DNA of 64,000 bases from Solea solea (Eukaryota > Chordata > Actinopteri > Pleuronectiformes > Soleidae): positions 248,001-312,000 of the forward strand of contig NC_081143.1 in the NCBI RefSeq assembly GCF_958295425.1. Direction: 5' to 3'. Of the stretch, positions 10,733 to 25,080 are shown piece by piece. The position numbers were made by a program, and so were the translations under genes. A model generated the notes under the pieces. That model was not told where the DNA came from, ran no database searches, and saw only the letters and a program-made list of their open reading frames with translations. Position 1 is the stretch's first letter. Every line of letters starts with the position of its first letter.

Positions 10733-13700
10733 ATATCTTATAAGATGTTAACTTTATTTGTGAGGTTTATGTTATGGGACAATAAAAAAATTAAAAAAAT
10801 CAGAAAACAGCCGTATCCCTGCTGAATGCACACAAAAACAGAGACAAATAGAAAAACACATCCAAACAGTGAAATCATTGCAAAATCAAACACTGAAGGT
10901 ATATAACTTTATCTTATAAGATTTTAACTTTATTTGTGAGGTTTATGTTATGGGAAAGTAGAAAAATGAAAAAAATCCGAAAACAGTCGTATTCCAGCTG
11001 AATGCGCACAAAAACAGACACAAATAGAAAAACACATTCAAACAGTGAAATCATTGCAAAATCAAACACTGAAGGTATATAACTATATCTTCTGAGATGT
11101 TAACTTTATTTGTGAGGTTTATGTTATGGGACAATAAAAAAATGAAAAAAATCAGAAAACAGTCGTATTCCAGCTGAATGCGCACAAAAACAGACACAAA
11201 TAGAAAAACACATCCAAACAGTGAAATCATTGCAAAATCAAACACTGAGGGTACCGAAGAATATCTTATAAGATGTTAACTTTATTTGTGAGGTTTATGT
11301 TATGGGACAGTAGAAAAATGAAAAAAAATCAGAAAACAGTCGTATTCCAGCTGAATGCGCACAAAAACAGACAAAAATAGAAAAACACATTCAAACAGTG
11401 AAATCATTGCAAAATCAAACACTGAGGGTACAGAAGTATATCTTATAAGATTTTAACTTTATTTGTGAGGTTTATGTTATGGGACAGTAGAAAAATAAAA
11501 AAGAATCAGAAAACAGTCGTATTCCAGCTGAATGCGCACTAAAACAGACACAAATAGAAAAACACATCCAAACAGTGAAATTATTGTAAAATTAAACACT
11601 GAAGGTATATAACTATATCTTATGAGATGTTTACTTCATTTGTGAGGTTTATGTTACGGGACAGTAGAAAAATGAAAAAAATCAGAAAACAGCCGTATCC
11701 CAGCTGAATGCGCACAAAAACAGACACAAATAGAAAAACACTTTCAAACAGTGAAATCATTGCAAAATCGAACACTGAAGGTATATAACTATATCTTATA
11801 AGATTTTAACTTTATTGGTGAGGTTTATGTTATGGGACAGTAGAAAAATTAAAAAAATCAGAAAACAGCTGTATCCCAGCTGAAAAACAGACACAAATAG
11901 AAAAACACATCCAAACAGTGAAATCATTGTAAAATTAAACACTGAAGGTATATAACTATATCTTATGAGGTTTATGTTATGGGACAGTAGAAAAATGAAA
12001 AAAATCAGAAAACAGCCGTATCCTAGCTGAATGCGCACAAAAACAGACACAAATAGAAAAACACATCCAAACAGTGAAATCATTGCAAAATCAAACACTG
12101 AAGGTATATAACTATATATTATGAGATGTTAACTTTATTTGTGAGGTTTATGTTATGGGACAGTAGAAAAATAAAAAAAATCAGAAAACAGCCGTATCCC
12201 AGCTGAATGCGCACAAAAACAGATACAAATAGAAAAACACTTTCAAACAGTGAAATCATTGCAAAATCAAACACTGAAGGTATATAACTATATCTTATAA
12301 GATTTTAACTTTATTTGTGAGGTTTATGTTATGGGACAGTAGAAAAATTAAAAAAATCAGAAAACAGCTGTATCCCAGCTGAAAAACAGACCCAAATAGA
12401 AAAACACATCCAAACAGTGGAATCATTGCAAAATCAAACACTGAAGGTATATAACTATATCTTATAAGATTTTCACTTTATTTGTGAGGTTTATGTTATG
12501 GGACAGTAGAAAATAAAAAAAATCAGAAAACAGCCGTATCCCAGCTGAATGCGCACTAAAACAGACACAAATAGAAAAACACATCCAAACAGTGAAATCA
12601 TTGTAAAATTAAACACTGAAGGTGTATAACTATATCTTATGAAATGTTTACTTCATTTGTGAGGTTTATGTTATGGGACAGTAGAAAAATGAAAAAAATC
12701 AGAAAACAGCCATATCCTAGCTGAATGCGCACAAAAACAGACACAAATAGAAAAACACATCCAAACAGTGAAATCATTGCAAAATCAAACACTGAAGGTA
12801 TATAACTATATCTTCTGAGATGTTAACTTTTTTTGTGAGGTTTATGTTATGGGACAGTAGAAAAATGAAAAAAATCAGAAAACAGCCGTATCCCAGCTGA
12901 ATGCGCACAAAAACAGACAAAAATAGAAAAACACATTCAAACAGTGAAATCATTGCAAAATCAAACACTGAAGGTATATATCTATATCTTATGAGATTTT
13001 AACTTTATTTGTGAGGTTTATGTTATGGGACAGCAGAAAAATGAAAAAAAAATTCAGAAAACAGCCGTATCCCTGCTGAATGCGCACAAAAAATATGAAT
13101 AAAGTCCTCTAGAAAAATATTTGGTGCAATTTCAGCCTGACCTTTGACCTTTCCGAAGGTTGCACAGGTCTGAAACTTGGCACCCAAGATCAGCCTTAGT
13201 CCCTGATACACATACGGAAAAATCAGACTCCTGGCTTAATGCCTTTAGGAATTATTACAAAAAACACACCCAAACGGCTGACCTTTGACCTTTCCGAAGG
13301 TTGAACGGGTCTGAAACTCAGCACCCTAGATCAGTCTTAGTCCATAATACACATAGGGAAAAATCAGACTCCTGGCTTAATGCCTTTAGTAATTATTACA
13401 AAAAACACACCCAAATGGCTGACCTTTGACCTTTCCGAAGGTTGCTCAGGTCTGAGACTCGGCACCCTGGATTAGCATTAGTCCCTGATACACATACGGA
13501 AAAATCAGACTCCTGGCTTAATGCTTTTACAAATTATTACAAAAAACACACCAGAACGGCTGACCTTTGACCTTTCCAAAGGTTGCAAAGGTCTAAAACT
13601 CGGCACCCAACTATATCTTATAAGATGTTAACTTCGTTTGTGAGGTTTATGTTATGGGACAGTAGAAAAAAGAAAAAAATCAGAAAACTGTCGTATTCCA

Positions 13701-16700
13701 GCTGAATGCGCACAAAAACAGACACAAATAGAAAAACACTTTCAAACAGTGAAATCATTGCAAAATCAAACACTGAAGGTATATAACTATATATTATAAG
13801 ATTTTAACTTTATTTGTGAGGTTTATGTTATGGGACAGTAGAAAAATGAAAAAAATCAGGGACAGCCTTATCCCAGCTGAATGCGCACAAAAACAGACAA
13901 AAATAGAAAAACACATTCAAACAGTGAAATCATTGCAAAATCAAACACTGAAGGTATATAACTATATCTTCTGAGATGTTAACTTTTTTTGTGAGGTTTA
14001 TGTTATGGGACAGTAGAAAAATGAAAAAAATCAGAAAACAGCCGTATCCTAGCTGAATGCGCACAAAAACAGACACAAATAGAAAAACACATCCAAACAG
14101 TGAAATCATTGCAAAATCAAACACTGAAGGTATATAACTATATCTTATGAGATGTTAACTTTATTTGTGAGGTTTATGTTATGGGAAAGTAGAAAAATAA
14201 AAAAAATCAGAAAACAGCCGTATCCCAGCTGAATGCGCACAAAAACAGACACAAATAGAAAAACACTTTCAAACAGTGAAATCATTGCAAAATCAAACAC
14301 TGAAGGTATATAACTATATCTTATAAGATTTTAACTTTATTTGTGAGGTTTATGTTATGGGACAGTAGAAAAATTAAAAAAATCAGAAAACAGCTGTATC
14401 CCAGCTGAAAAACAGACCCAAATAGAAAAACACATCCAAACAGTGGAATCATTGCAAAATCAAACACTGAGGGTACATAACTAAATATTGTAAGATGCTA
14501 ACTTCATGTGTGAGGTTTATGTTATCGGACAGCAGAAAAATTAAAAAAAATCCGAAAACAGCCTTATCTCAGCTGAATGCGCACACAAACAGACACCCAT
14601 AGAAAAACACATCCAAACAGTGAAATCTTTGCAAAATCAAACAGTGAGTGTACAGAACTAAATCTTTTAAGATGTTAACTTCATTTGTGAGGTTTATGTT
14701 ATGGGAAAGTAAAAAAATGAAAAAAATCCGAAAACAGCCTTATCTCAGCTGAATGCGCACACAAACAGACACCAATTGAAAAACACATCCAAACAGTGAA
14801 ATCTTTGCAAAATCAAACACTGAGGGTACAGAACTAAATCTTTTAAGATGTTAACTTCATTTGTGAGGTTTATGTTATTGGACAGCAGAAAAATGAAAAA
14901 AATCCGAAAACAGCCTTATCTCAGCTGAATGCGCACACAAACAGACACCAATAGAAAAACACATCCAAATAGTGAAATCATTGCAAAATCAAACACTGAG
15001 GGTACAGAACTAAATCTTTTAAGATGTTAACTTCATTTGTGAGGTTTATGTTATGGGACAGCAGAAAAATTTTAAAAAATCCGAAAACAGCCTTATCTCA
15101 GCTCAATGGGGCACAAACAGACACTTATAGAAAAACACACCCCAACAGTGAAATCATTGCAAAATCAAACACTGAGGGTACAGAACTAAATCTTTTAAGA
15201 TGTTAACTTCATTTGTGAGGTTTATGTTATGGGACAGCAGAAAAATGAAAAAAATCCGGAAACAGCCTTATCTCAGCTGAATGCGCACAAAAACAGACAC
15301 AAATAGAAAAACACATCCAAACAGTGAAATTTTTGCAAAATCAAACAGTGAGTGTACAGAACTAAATCTTTTAGGATGTGAACTTCATTTGTGAGGTTTA
15401 TGTTATGGGACAGTAGAAAAATGAAAAAAAATCAGAAAACAGTCATATTCCAGCTGAATGCGCACAAAAACAGACACAAATAGAAAAACACATCCAAACA
15501 GTGAAATCTTTGCAAAATCAAACACTGAGGGTACAGAACTAAATCTTTTAAGATGTTAACTTCATTTGTGAGGTTTATGTTATGGGAAAGTAGAAAAATA
15601 AAAAAAATCAGAAAACAGCCGTATCCCAGCTGAATGCGCACAAAAACAGACACAAATAGAAAAACACTTTCAAACAGTGAAATCATTGCAAAATCAAACA
15701 CTGAAGGTATATAACTATATCTTATAAGATTTTAACTTTATTTGTGAGGTTTATGTTATGGGACAGTAGAAAAATTAAAAAAATCAGAAAACAGCTGTAT
15801 CCCAGCTGAAAAACAGACCCAAATAGAAAAACACATCCAAACAGTGGAATCATTGCAAAATCAAACACTGAGGGTACATAACTAAATATTGTAAGATGCT
15901 AACTTCATGTGTGAGGTTTATGTTATCGGACAGCAGACAAATTAAAAAAAATCCGAAAACAGCCTTATCTCAGCTGAATGCGCACACAAACAGACACCCA
16001 TAGAAAAACACATCCAAACAGTGAAATCTTTGCAAAATCAAACAGTGAGTGTACAGAACTAAATCTTTTAAGATGTTAACTTCATTTGTGAGGTTTATGT
16101 TATGGGAAAGTAAAAAAATGAAAAAAATCCGAAAACAGCCTTATCTCAGCTGAATGCGCACACAAACAGACACCAATTGAAAAACACATCCAAACAGTGA
16201 AATCTTTGCAAAATCAAACACTGAGGGTACAGAACTAAATCTTTTAAGATGTTAACTTCATTTGTGAGGTTTATGTTATTGGACAGCAGAAAAATGAAAA
16301 AAATCCGAAAACAGCCTTATCTCAGCTGAATGCGCACACAAACAGACACCAATAGAAAAACACATCCAAATAGTGAAATCATTGCAAAATCAAACACTGA
16401 GGGTACAGAACTAAATCTTTTAAGATGTTAACTTCATTTGTGAGGTTTATGTTATGGGACAGGAGAAAAATGAAAAAAATCCGGAAACAGCCTTATCCCA
16501 GCTGAATGCGCACACAAACAGACACCAATAGAAAAACACATCCAAACAGTGAAATCTTTGCAAAATCAAACACTGAGGGTACAGAACTAAATATTGTAAG
16601 ATGCTAACTTCATTTGTGAGGTTTATGTTATGGGACAGCAGAAAAATTTTAAAAAATCCGAAAACAGCCTTATCTCAGCTCAATGGGGCACAAACAGACA

Positions 16701-18549
16701 CTTATAGAAAAACACACCCCAACAGTGAAATCATTGCAAAATCAAACACTGAGGGTACAGAACTAAATCTTTTAAGATGTTAACTTCATTTGTGAGGTTT
16801 ATGTTATGGGACAGCAGAAAAATGAAAAAAATCCGGAAACAGCCTTATCTCAGCTGAATTCGCACACAAACAGACACCCATAGAAAAACACATCCAAACA
16901 GTGAAATCTTTGCAAAATCAAACAGTGAGTGTACAGAACTAAATCTTTTAGGATGTGAACTTCATTTGTGAGGTTTATGTTATGGGACAGTAGAAAAATG
17001 AAAAAAAATCAGAAAACAGTCATATTCCAGCTGAATGCGCACAAAAACAGACACAAATAGAAAAACACATCCAAACAGTGAAATCTTTGCAAAATCAAAC
17101 ACTGAGGGTACAGAACTAAATCTTTTAAGATGTTAACTTCATTTGTGAGGTTTATGTTATGGGACAGCAGAAAAATGAAAAAAATCCTGAAACAGCCTTA
17201 TCTCAGCTGAATGCGCACACAAACAGACACCAATAGAAAAACACATCCAAACAGTGAAATCTTTGCAAAATCAAACACTGAAGGTATATAACTATATCTT
17301 ATGAGATGTTAACTTTATTTGTGAGGTTTATGTTATGGGACAATAAAAAAATGAAAAAAATCAGAAAATAGCCGTATCCCTGCTGAATGCACACAAAAAC
17401 AGAGACAAATAGAAAAACACATCCAAAACAGTGAAATCATTGCAAAATCAAACACTGAAGGTATATAACTATATCTTATAAGATGTTAACTTTATTTGTG
17501 AGGTTTACGTTATGGGACAGTAGAAAAATGACAAAAAATCAGAAAACAGTCGTATTCCAGCTGAATGCGCACAAAAACAGACAAAAATAGAAAAACACTT
17601 TCAAACAGTGAAATCATTGCAAAATCAAACACTGAAGGTATATAACTATATCTTATAAGATTTTAACTTTATTTGTTAGGTTTATGTTATGGGACAGTAG
17701 AAAAATTAAAAAAATCAGAAAACAGTCGTATTCCAGCTGAATGCGCACAAAAACAGACAAAAATAGAAAAACACTTTCAAACAGTGAAATCATTGCAAAA
17801 TCAAACACTGAAGGTATATAACTATATCTTATAAGATTTTAACTTTATTTGTGAGGTTTATGTTATGGGACAGTAGAAAAATTAAAAAAATCAGAAAACA
17901 GCTGTATCCCAGCTGAAAAACAGACCCAAATAGAAAAACACATCCAAACAGTGGAATCATTGCAAAATCAAACACTGAGGGTACATAACTAAATATTGTA
18001 AGATGCTAACTTCATGTGTGAGGTTTATGTTATGGGACAGCAGAAAAATTAAAAAAAATCCGAAAACAGCCTTATCTCAGCTGAATGCGCACACAAACAG
18101 ACACCCATAGAAAAACACATCCAAACAGTGAAATCTTTGCAAAATCAAACAGTGAGTGTACAGAACTAAATCTTTTAAGATGTTAACTTCATTTGTGAGG
18201 TTTATGTTATGGGAAAGTAAAAAAATGAAAAAAATCCGAAAACAGTCTTATCCCAGCTGAATGCGCACACAAACAGACACTTATAGAAAAACACATCCAA
18301 ACAGTGAAATCTTTGCAAAATCAAACACTGAGGGTACAGAACTAAATATTGTAAAATGCTAACTTCATTTGTGTGGTTTATGTTATGGGACAGCAGAAAA
18401 ATTAAAAAAAATCCGAAAACAGCCTTATCTCAGCTCAATGGGGCACAAACAGACACCAATAGAAAAACACATCCAAACAGTGAAATCATTGCAAAATCAA
18501 ACACTGAGAGTACAGAAGTATATCTTATAAGATGTACATTTCATTTGTT
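10733..18549. repeat. Satellite array II (subfamilies B then A)
   Basis: Around 40 monomers of about 176 bp, plus an embedded 141-bp repeat island. The left half is mainly subfamily B (cagccgtatcccagctg; acaaaaacagacacaaatag; gaaggtatataactatatctt). Beyond about 14470 subfamily A monomers predominate, with A/B hybrids. Some monomers lack about 10 bp (cagctgaaaaacagacccaaa). A block beginning at about 15024 recurs at 16601, an offset of 1577 bp or nine monomers. Confidence 0.95.
13085..13612. repeat. 141-bp tandem repeat island with DR1 motifs (array II)
   Basis: Four units at exact 141-bp spacing; the landmark gacctttgacc starts at 13139, 13280, 13421 and 13562. Each carries TGACCTTTGACCT, the reverse complement of AGGTCAAAGGTCA, which is the ideal DR1 element recognised by RXR heterodimers and HNF4-type receptors. 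Satellite monomers resume directly at 'aactatatcttataag'. Confidence 0.9.
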
Positions 18550-19068
18550 CAGTTAACTGTATGGTTATTTGTCATAATCAAACTTCAAAAAAATATTTCT
18601 ACAATGTTTTTTTCAACAAATGTTGCTTTCACAGCACACATTATTGTTGTAATCATATCATTATTATTATTATTATTATTATTATTGCTGTTAATATTAT
18701 TATTGTTATCATCACCATCATTATATTTATGTCATTTATACATTGACATTATATTAACATAAAAAAACAAAAACTTGCGCACTCATTCTATTGGGAACAA
18801 TGACATGATGATGCTGAAGGGCCACCTTCAGCATTCGCTTCCGATTTTCATTAAGTTTCGATTCCACCTTAAAAAAAATGCACGTTTCGGCCAGTAGGGA
18901 GAAGTGCAAATTCAGGAATGGTTGCAATAGAATTCAGTCAGCATTCATATTTGAGATGGACTTCCTCCTATAGTCCACAGTAGATATGGACATATAGGGG
19001 ATCACTGGAAAAATAAGGAGCTGTAGTATGCAAAGCAGGTGACATATTTCATGGGAAATCATATTAGG

Positions 19069-19083
19069 CCACTAGAGGGCAGT
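19069..19083 (+). promoter_or_regulatory. CTCF-consensus motif in U2
   Basis: Identical to the U1 site (CCACTAGAGGGCAGT), same orientation. Motif match only. Confidence 0.5.
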
Positions 19084-20503
19084 GCAAAGTCACAAATTGT
19101 TGCAAAATAATTGTCAAAATCTTGACTTTTGAGCTTGATTTTCTCCAAAATTCTCAAACCAGGAAAATTCATCACAAATACCCGATCACGATATGACAAC
19201 ATCAAAATTCTAAGATCATATCTTGTCTCATGTCATGATATAGCTATAATATTGTCATGCCTTCCTCATCATAGTTCACATTCCATTTGTCAGAGATAAA
19301 ATATGAATCCATAACCCATTTTGAGAGGCAGGTTCTCATAAGGTTGGGATGTGTCAACTATTTGGGTTGCCACTAGACTCCCCTGTTTAAATGTAGGAGT
19401 TTAGTATTTTGGGCAACACCATGTTAGTTTTTGAAACCAGAAACAACCATAGTTATAAGAGAAGGGATGGATACTGATAGCTTGTCCACTACAAATCCAA
19501 CTGCAACTTTGCAAACATGAAATGCAGAGCTGTCAATCACACACTGACAGCTCTGCATTTAAATGTAAAATTAAATTTACATTGTGGACATGCAGCTCTA
19601 CTGAAGAGGAACTAAGACCATAAACCCTTTAGAACAATGTATGCAGGGCACCAGACTAACTTTTTACTAGGAGCACAGTAGCCCCCCCTATAACTGAATG
19701 TTTTAGGAGAGCAAGCAGAACATTTAGGGGCGCACACCTTAAACATTTCCTCTCATTTTCACTGTATTACTGATCAATACTTTGATAATAATTGAATAAA
19801 TTGCAATGTGCTGTTTAGAATTCCCAGTGAATTTTTATTGTGCACTTGTTTGTTAAAGAATAAGATCACATAAGAGACATTAAGTGTACATAAAATACCA
19901 TCACTGTCACTACAGTACAATTATTAACTAGAAGTGGCCCGGTACTGTCCAGTACACAGAAACGGCACTTTTATTTGTGTACTGGCACATTTCACAAGAT
20001 GCCGGTAATCTCTTATCAGTCCACTTGATTATGGTCCAGAGCAATAATGTCTCAGGGTACACTATGTGACGTTCACCTGTTCTCGCAAAAGTCAAGTGTT
20101 TATTCCTTGAGTTTGGAGTTTTTATTTTCTATCTAATCTCTATCTGGAAGACGACCGCTGTGGCGACCATCATCATGCTTCAAAAGCATGAGTTAGCTCA
20201 TCCACACACTCATACTTTCTGATATAATAAAAATAAACATGGAGCTGGCAAGTTGAGGCTTGAAAACATCAGAGGACGATGCACAGAAGGGATTAAGCTT
20301 GGATATTGCCCGGTATCCTGGACTCCTGGAAAAATTAATAAATTGATAAAGTTGAACCTGAATTTTCCTTAACACTAAAACAAGGCCAGACCAAAAGTTT
20401 CACTCCCAGGGCTGGAGTATGCCAGGTGTAATATTATTAGATATTAATGTAGATGTTATGCAAGAATTTGATGATGCACAAGCCTGTTTTCTTTGTGTAT
20501 TAC

Positions 20504-21167
20504 CTTAATGACTCTGTCCTGGCAGTGCTGGATGATCTTACACAGCTCCTCTGTACCCTGAGACTCGAGACTCTGATGAAGGATCTGCTCAAACATCTAG
20601 TAAAACACAATTTGTAGTTTTGTACCTAACTTTGTGACATACATGCATGTAACACCAGACAAACACTGACTCATATAGCAATATCCCATGAAATAATGTG
20701 ATAATGTACTACACCCAGTTCCACAGTCTGTATTGTGGCATGTTTAACTGTTTAACTGTCAACTTCGTTATCAAACCGCCAAAAGATGTTCGCCTTTAGT
20801 TCTACTGTGTCCTTTATCAATGCCACAGTCAGAACCTCATCATTCAACTATTTGACAAACTCTAGTCAAACAGGAGCTACAGTGTAGGAAAATGATCAAG
20901 AAATAAAATAAGTGTCAATAAAATGATTAGCTCTCATAGAAACTTCCCATTGTGTTAACCAGTTAACCAATAACCTATATTAGACTGGTTAGTCAGTAGT
21001 TGAGGTTTCACCTCTCTCATGGGGATCTGGGCCCTTTGGACAAACACTGACGGGCTGCTCACGTCAAACTGTTGCTGCAGACCCTCAAGGCTCAGGTTCA
21101 CCACCTTCTCATAGCAGCTGTGCATCTTAACTGGATGGAAAGCCAGCATGGAGATCTTCTCCATGTG
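20504..21167 (-). pseudogene. Two exons of an unidentified gene captured in U2
   Basis: Second copy of the U1 exon pair: exon 21167-21012 (52 codons) and exon 20596-20504 (31 codons), both phase 0, with the same acceptors, donors and intron length. I see no coding change between copies, which reflects recent duplication or conversion rather than proven selection. U3 ends before this segment and has no copy. Confidence 0.55.
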
Positions 21168-21782
21168 CTGAGGAGGAAGACAAGAAGGGAGAGGAAGAGA
21201 TGGATGAGGCATGGACAGATTTGGGAAAAGTTTATAATTGTGTCTCACAATAAATATACTACTGCAAAAGTATCACTAATGTTACACTAGACAAATGCTG
21301 TTTAAATCACAAACATATTTGGAATAGGAGTATAGGAATTGCGGATAGATAACATTTGTTTTGTAAAGATCCAGATTCTTGTGCTTCAACTGCGAAAATC
21401 AGAGTGCATTTTCTATACATAATCATTATATATTGTGCTTCAATTTAAGCACATTCTCATGTTATGGGTTTTATTTAAAGCGACACAATTTTCAACCTTC
21501 ACGTAATGTCTCTAAGCAGGGATGGGAAGTATTTCTGATACATGTATTAAAAAAAATACATATTTAAAATACGAAATATGCTCTTTTCTGGAGATGATGA
21601 AAAATTCCTTCAGATTTTGTACCAATATATTTCCATTATGTGTATTTTATTTAAAATACTGTAACATACATCCTTTGAAAAAAAGTGATGACATAAGAAG
21701 ACAAATTGCAGGATGCTGCTTCAGATTGGACGTCATGGTGCTTGTGCCTACTTTAATTTGCCAGGACTTGTTAAGATCACAA

Positions 21783-22205
21783 TTAGTCTACATAAGAATT
21801 GAATTGAGTCAAGCGATTACCATCAGAGCTGAGTTTCAAGACTTTAGAGCTCACTCTGTCGTTTACATCGATGACAGTGTTAAAGTCGCCACATAAAATA
21901 ATTTTGTATCCGACCAATAGGGGTTCTTTAAGTCTTTTAAAAAGTTGAAAAATGTTTGTTCTCTCATGAGAGGTGTACACGTGTATCGTTCGTATTTTTT
22001 CTCCTCGGTAAAAACAATCCAACATGAGCAATCTACAAGGAATTAAATTAGGAAATCATTTGTTTTACGAATAATAGTGACATCACCAGTTTTAGAAAAA
22101 AGATCCCACCATCAGCTTTACTTTCGCCAATAGAAATTACACTTAGACCTTTGTTCCACATGCTGGATACCTTTACTCTTTACTTGTGTTCAGTCTCAGT
22201 TCTTG
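21783..22205 (-). mobile_element. L1-type LINE endonuclease fragment (U2)
   Basis: Duplicate of the U1 fragment with an open frame of 82 codons, including KIILCGDFNTVIDVNDR. A small deletion relative to U1 at about 21935 puts an upstream segment (KIRTIHVYTSHER) in frame. No catalytic completeness. Confidence 0.6.
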
Positions 22206-22629
22206 ACAACATAATATGTCAAAGTCAGTTTTCAACAAGAATTTAATTTGTTGGGCTCTAAAAGAATTTGATTGGATGCCATGGGCATTCCAAGATGAAA
22301 CTTTGGGGAAGGTCATAAATGTTTGGGGGGTTATGGTGTGGGTTTGTCGTGATTTTATAATATATATATATATATATATTTATATATATTTATTTTATAA
22401 CAAGCTTTCTTTTCTTTTTCTCTACCTCTACAAAAGGTGTTTCATGATCATCACCAGGCTCTGGGGCGGGGAATTCAGGAGTGGGAGAGAAAGAGCCAAA
22501 GTTGTTGCTGTAAGGGGGGCTCTCTGCTACAGCCTGCGGGTAAAGCGGGGTGCTGCCGACTCGCTGACCCTGACCCTTATACCTATTCCAAGCCCTACCA
22601 GTAGAGGTCCCCCAAACCCCAATTTATGA

Positions 22630-23420
22630 GCTGGAATAAAATGATATCAAAGTTAGTTGGGGTGGCAAAAGACCCACGATAAGACTGGAAACTCTCCAGC
22701 TGCCAAAAGAAGAAGGAGGGATGAGACTTCCAAAATTAAAGGAATACTACCATGCGGCCCAATTGAGATATATTGTAGGTTGGTGCAAACCAGACACAGT
22801 GAAATGAAATAGAAAAAGAGTTTTGAGAAAACCCAGTACAGAATATAATTGGGGATAAAGAAACATACAAGAAGATTCAAAACCAAATAGACACAATCAC
22901 GATGTTCACATACAAAATATGGTTCAGCATAATAAAAAAATATAAGATACAGAAAGACACTAATTTATTGAATATGATAGCAATTTTACACCGACTAGGT
23001 ACGATATAGGATTTAAACAGTGGACAACCAAGGGAATCACAGCATGGTGTGTTTTGGTGAAAGATGGACAGCTTGAGAGTTTCCAAAATATGACAGAAAA
23101 AAAGGATTTAGATAATCAATCATGAATTCTGTGGATTCCTGCAACTTAGAGACTACTATATGAAAGAGATCAGGATGGACCCCTCCTGAGAAGTGAATAG
23201 TGTGATCCAGATCATCATAATCAACGCATACAAAGAAACCACAATTAGAATTATATTGGGACTATATATAAAAATGCTACAAAATACATAAAAAAAGAGA
23301 TGGGAATCAGGATTTAACATAAAACTTAGTGATGAAGATTGGCTAAGATTGGTATAATCTGCCAGACATTAGCCTCATGTATGAAAGTGATTTTGAAGCA
23401 GAAACATATTTAGGTTACAA
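22630..23420 (+). mobile_element. L1-type LINE ORF2 C-terminal fragment (U2)
   Basis: Same degenerate L1 3' coding segment as in U1 but without its 68-bp deletion. Reading after FKQWTTKGITAW therefore continues through QLESFQNMTEKKDLDNQS, as expected for the family, before stops. Confidence 0.65.
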
Positions 23421-25080
23421 GGCCAGAGCTGCAGTGACTTCCTGACAAGTACAAATGAGCATTTCATGGGTTGTACTGGCAACAGATATGACAAATGTTG
23501 GGTGGCTGGGAGATTTTTTTTTAATCAGTCTTGAATATGTCAAAGATTACCCACAATATTAACTTTGAAGCATTGTTAGTTTTGTGTAGCATCAGCTAAA
23601 ACATGTACTCCCTCCCCTCTTAATTTGTAATATGGAAATGATTGAATATTTGGTGGTTTTGAGGAGGACTGATGCAGGACAAAAGTACAACAGTGCGCAC
23701 AAAAACAGAGACAAATAGAAAAACACATCCAAACAGTGAAATCATTGCAAAATCAAACACTGAGGGTACCGAAGAATATCTTATAAGATGTTAACTTTAT
23801 TTGTGAGGTTTATGTTATGGGACAGTAGAAAAATGAAAAAAAATCAGAAAACAGTCGTATTCCAGCTGAATGCGCACAAAAACAGACACAAATAGAAAAA
23901 CACATCCAAACAGTGAAATCATTGCAAAATCAAACACTGAGGTTACAGAAGTATATCTTATAAGATTTTAACTTTATTTGTGAGGTTTATGTTATGGGAC
24001 AGTAGAAAAATAAAAAAGAATCAGAAAACAGCCGTATCCCAGCTGAATGCGCACTAAAACAGACACAAATAGAAAAACACATCCAAACAGTGAAATCATT
24101 GTAAAATTAAACACTGAAGGTATATAACTATATCTTATGAGGTTTATGTTATGGGACAGTAGAAAAATGAAAAAAATCAGAAAACAGCCGTATCCTAGCT
24201 GAATGCGCACAAAAACAGACACAAATAGAAAAACACATCCAAACAGTGAAATCATTGCAAAATCAAACACTGAAGGTATATAACTATATCTTATGAGATG
24301 TTAACTTTATTTGTGAGGTTTATGTTATGGGACAGTAGAAAAATAAAAAAAATCAGAAAACAGCCGTATCCCAGCTGAATGCGCACAAAAACAGACACAA
24401 ATAGAAAAACACTTTCAAACAGTGAAATCATTGCAAAATCAAACACTGAAGGTATATAACTATATCTTATAAGATTTTAACTTTATTTGTGAGGTTTATG
24501 TTATGGGACAGTAGAAAAATTAAAAAAATCAGAAAACAGCTGTATCCCAGCTGAAAAACAGACCCAAATAGTAAAACACATCCAAACAGTGGAATCATTG
24601 CAAAATCAAACACTGAAGGTATATAACTATATCTTATAAGATTTTCACTTTATTTGTGAGGTTTATGTTATGGGACAGTAGAAAATAAAACAAATCAGAA
24701 AACAGTCGTATTCCAGCTGAATGCTCACAAAAACAGACACAAATAGAAAAACACATCCAAACAGTGAAATCATTGTAAAATTAAACACTGAAGGTGTATA
24801 ACTATATCTTATGAAATGTTTACTTCATTTGTGAGGTTTATGTTATGGGACAGTAGAAAAATGAAAAAAATCAGAAAACAGCCGTATCCTAGCTGACTGC
24901 GCACAAAAACAGACAAAAATAGAAAAACACATTCAAACAGTGAAATCATTGCAAAATCAAACACTGAAGGTATATATCTATATCTTATGAGATTTTAACT
25001 TTATTTGTGAGGTTTATGTTATGGGACAGCAGAAAAATGAAAAAAAAATTCAGAAAACAGCCGTATCCCTGCTGAATGCG

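Larger units (their letters stand above)
18550..23694. repeat. Spacer copy U2 of the 14-kb composite repeat
   Basis: Collinear with U1 at an offset of 13709 bp at its left end, falling to about 13685 bp further on because of small deletions. It retains 68 bp missing from U1. At about 19376-19555 it has small deletions that U1 and U3 lack. Contents are as in U1. Sub-features include a CTCF-consensus site at 19069-19083 and a perfect hairpin at 19520-19560. Confidence 0.92.
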
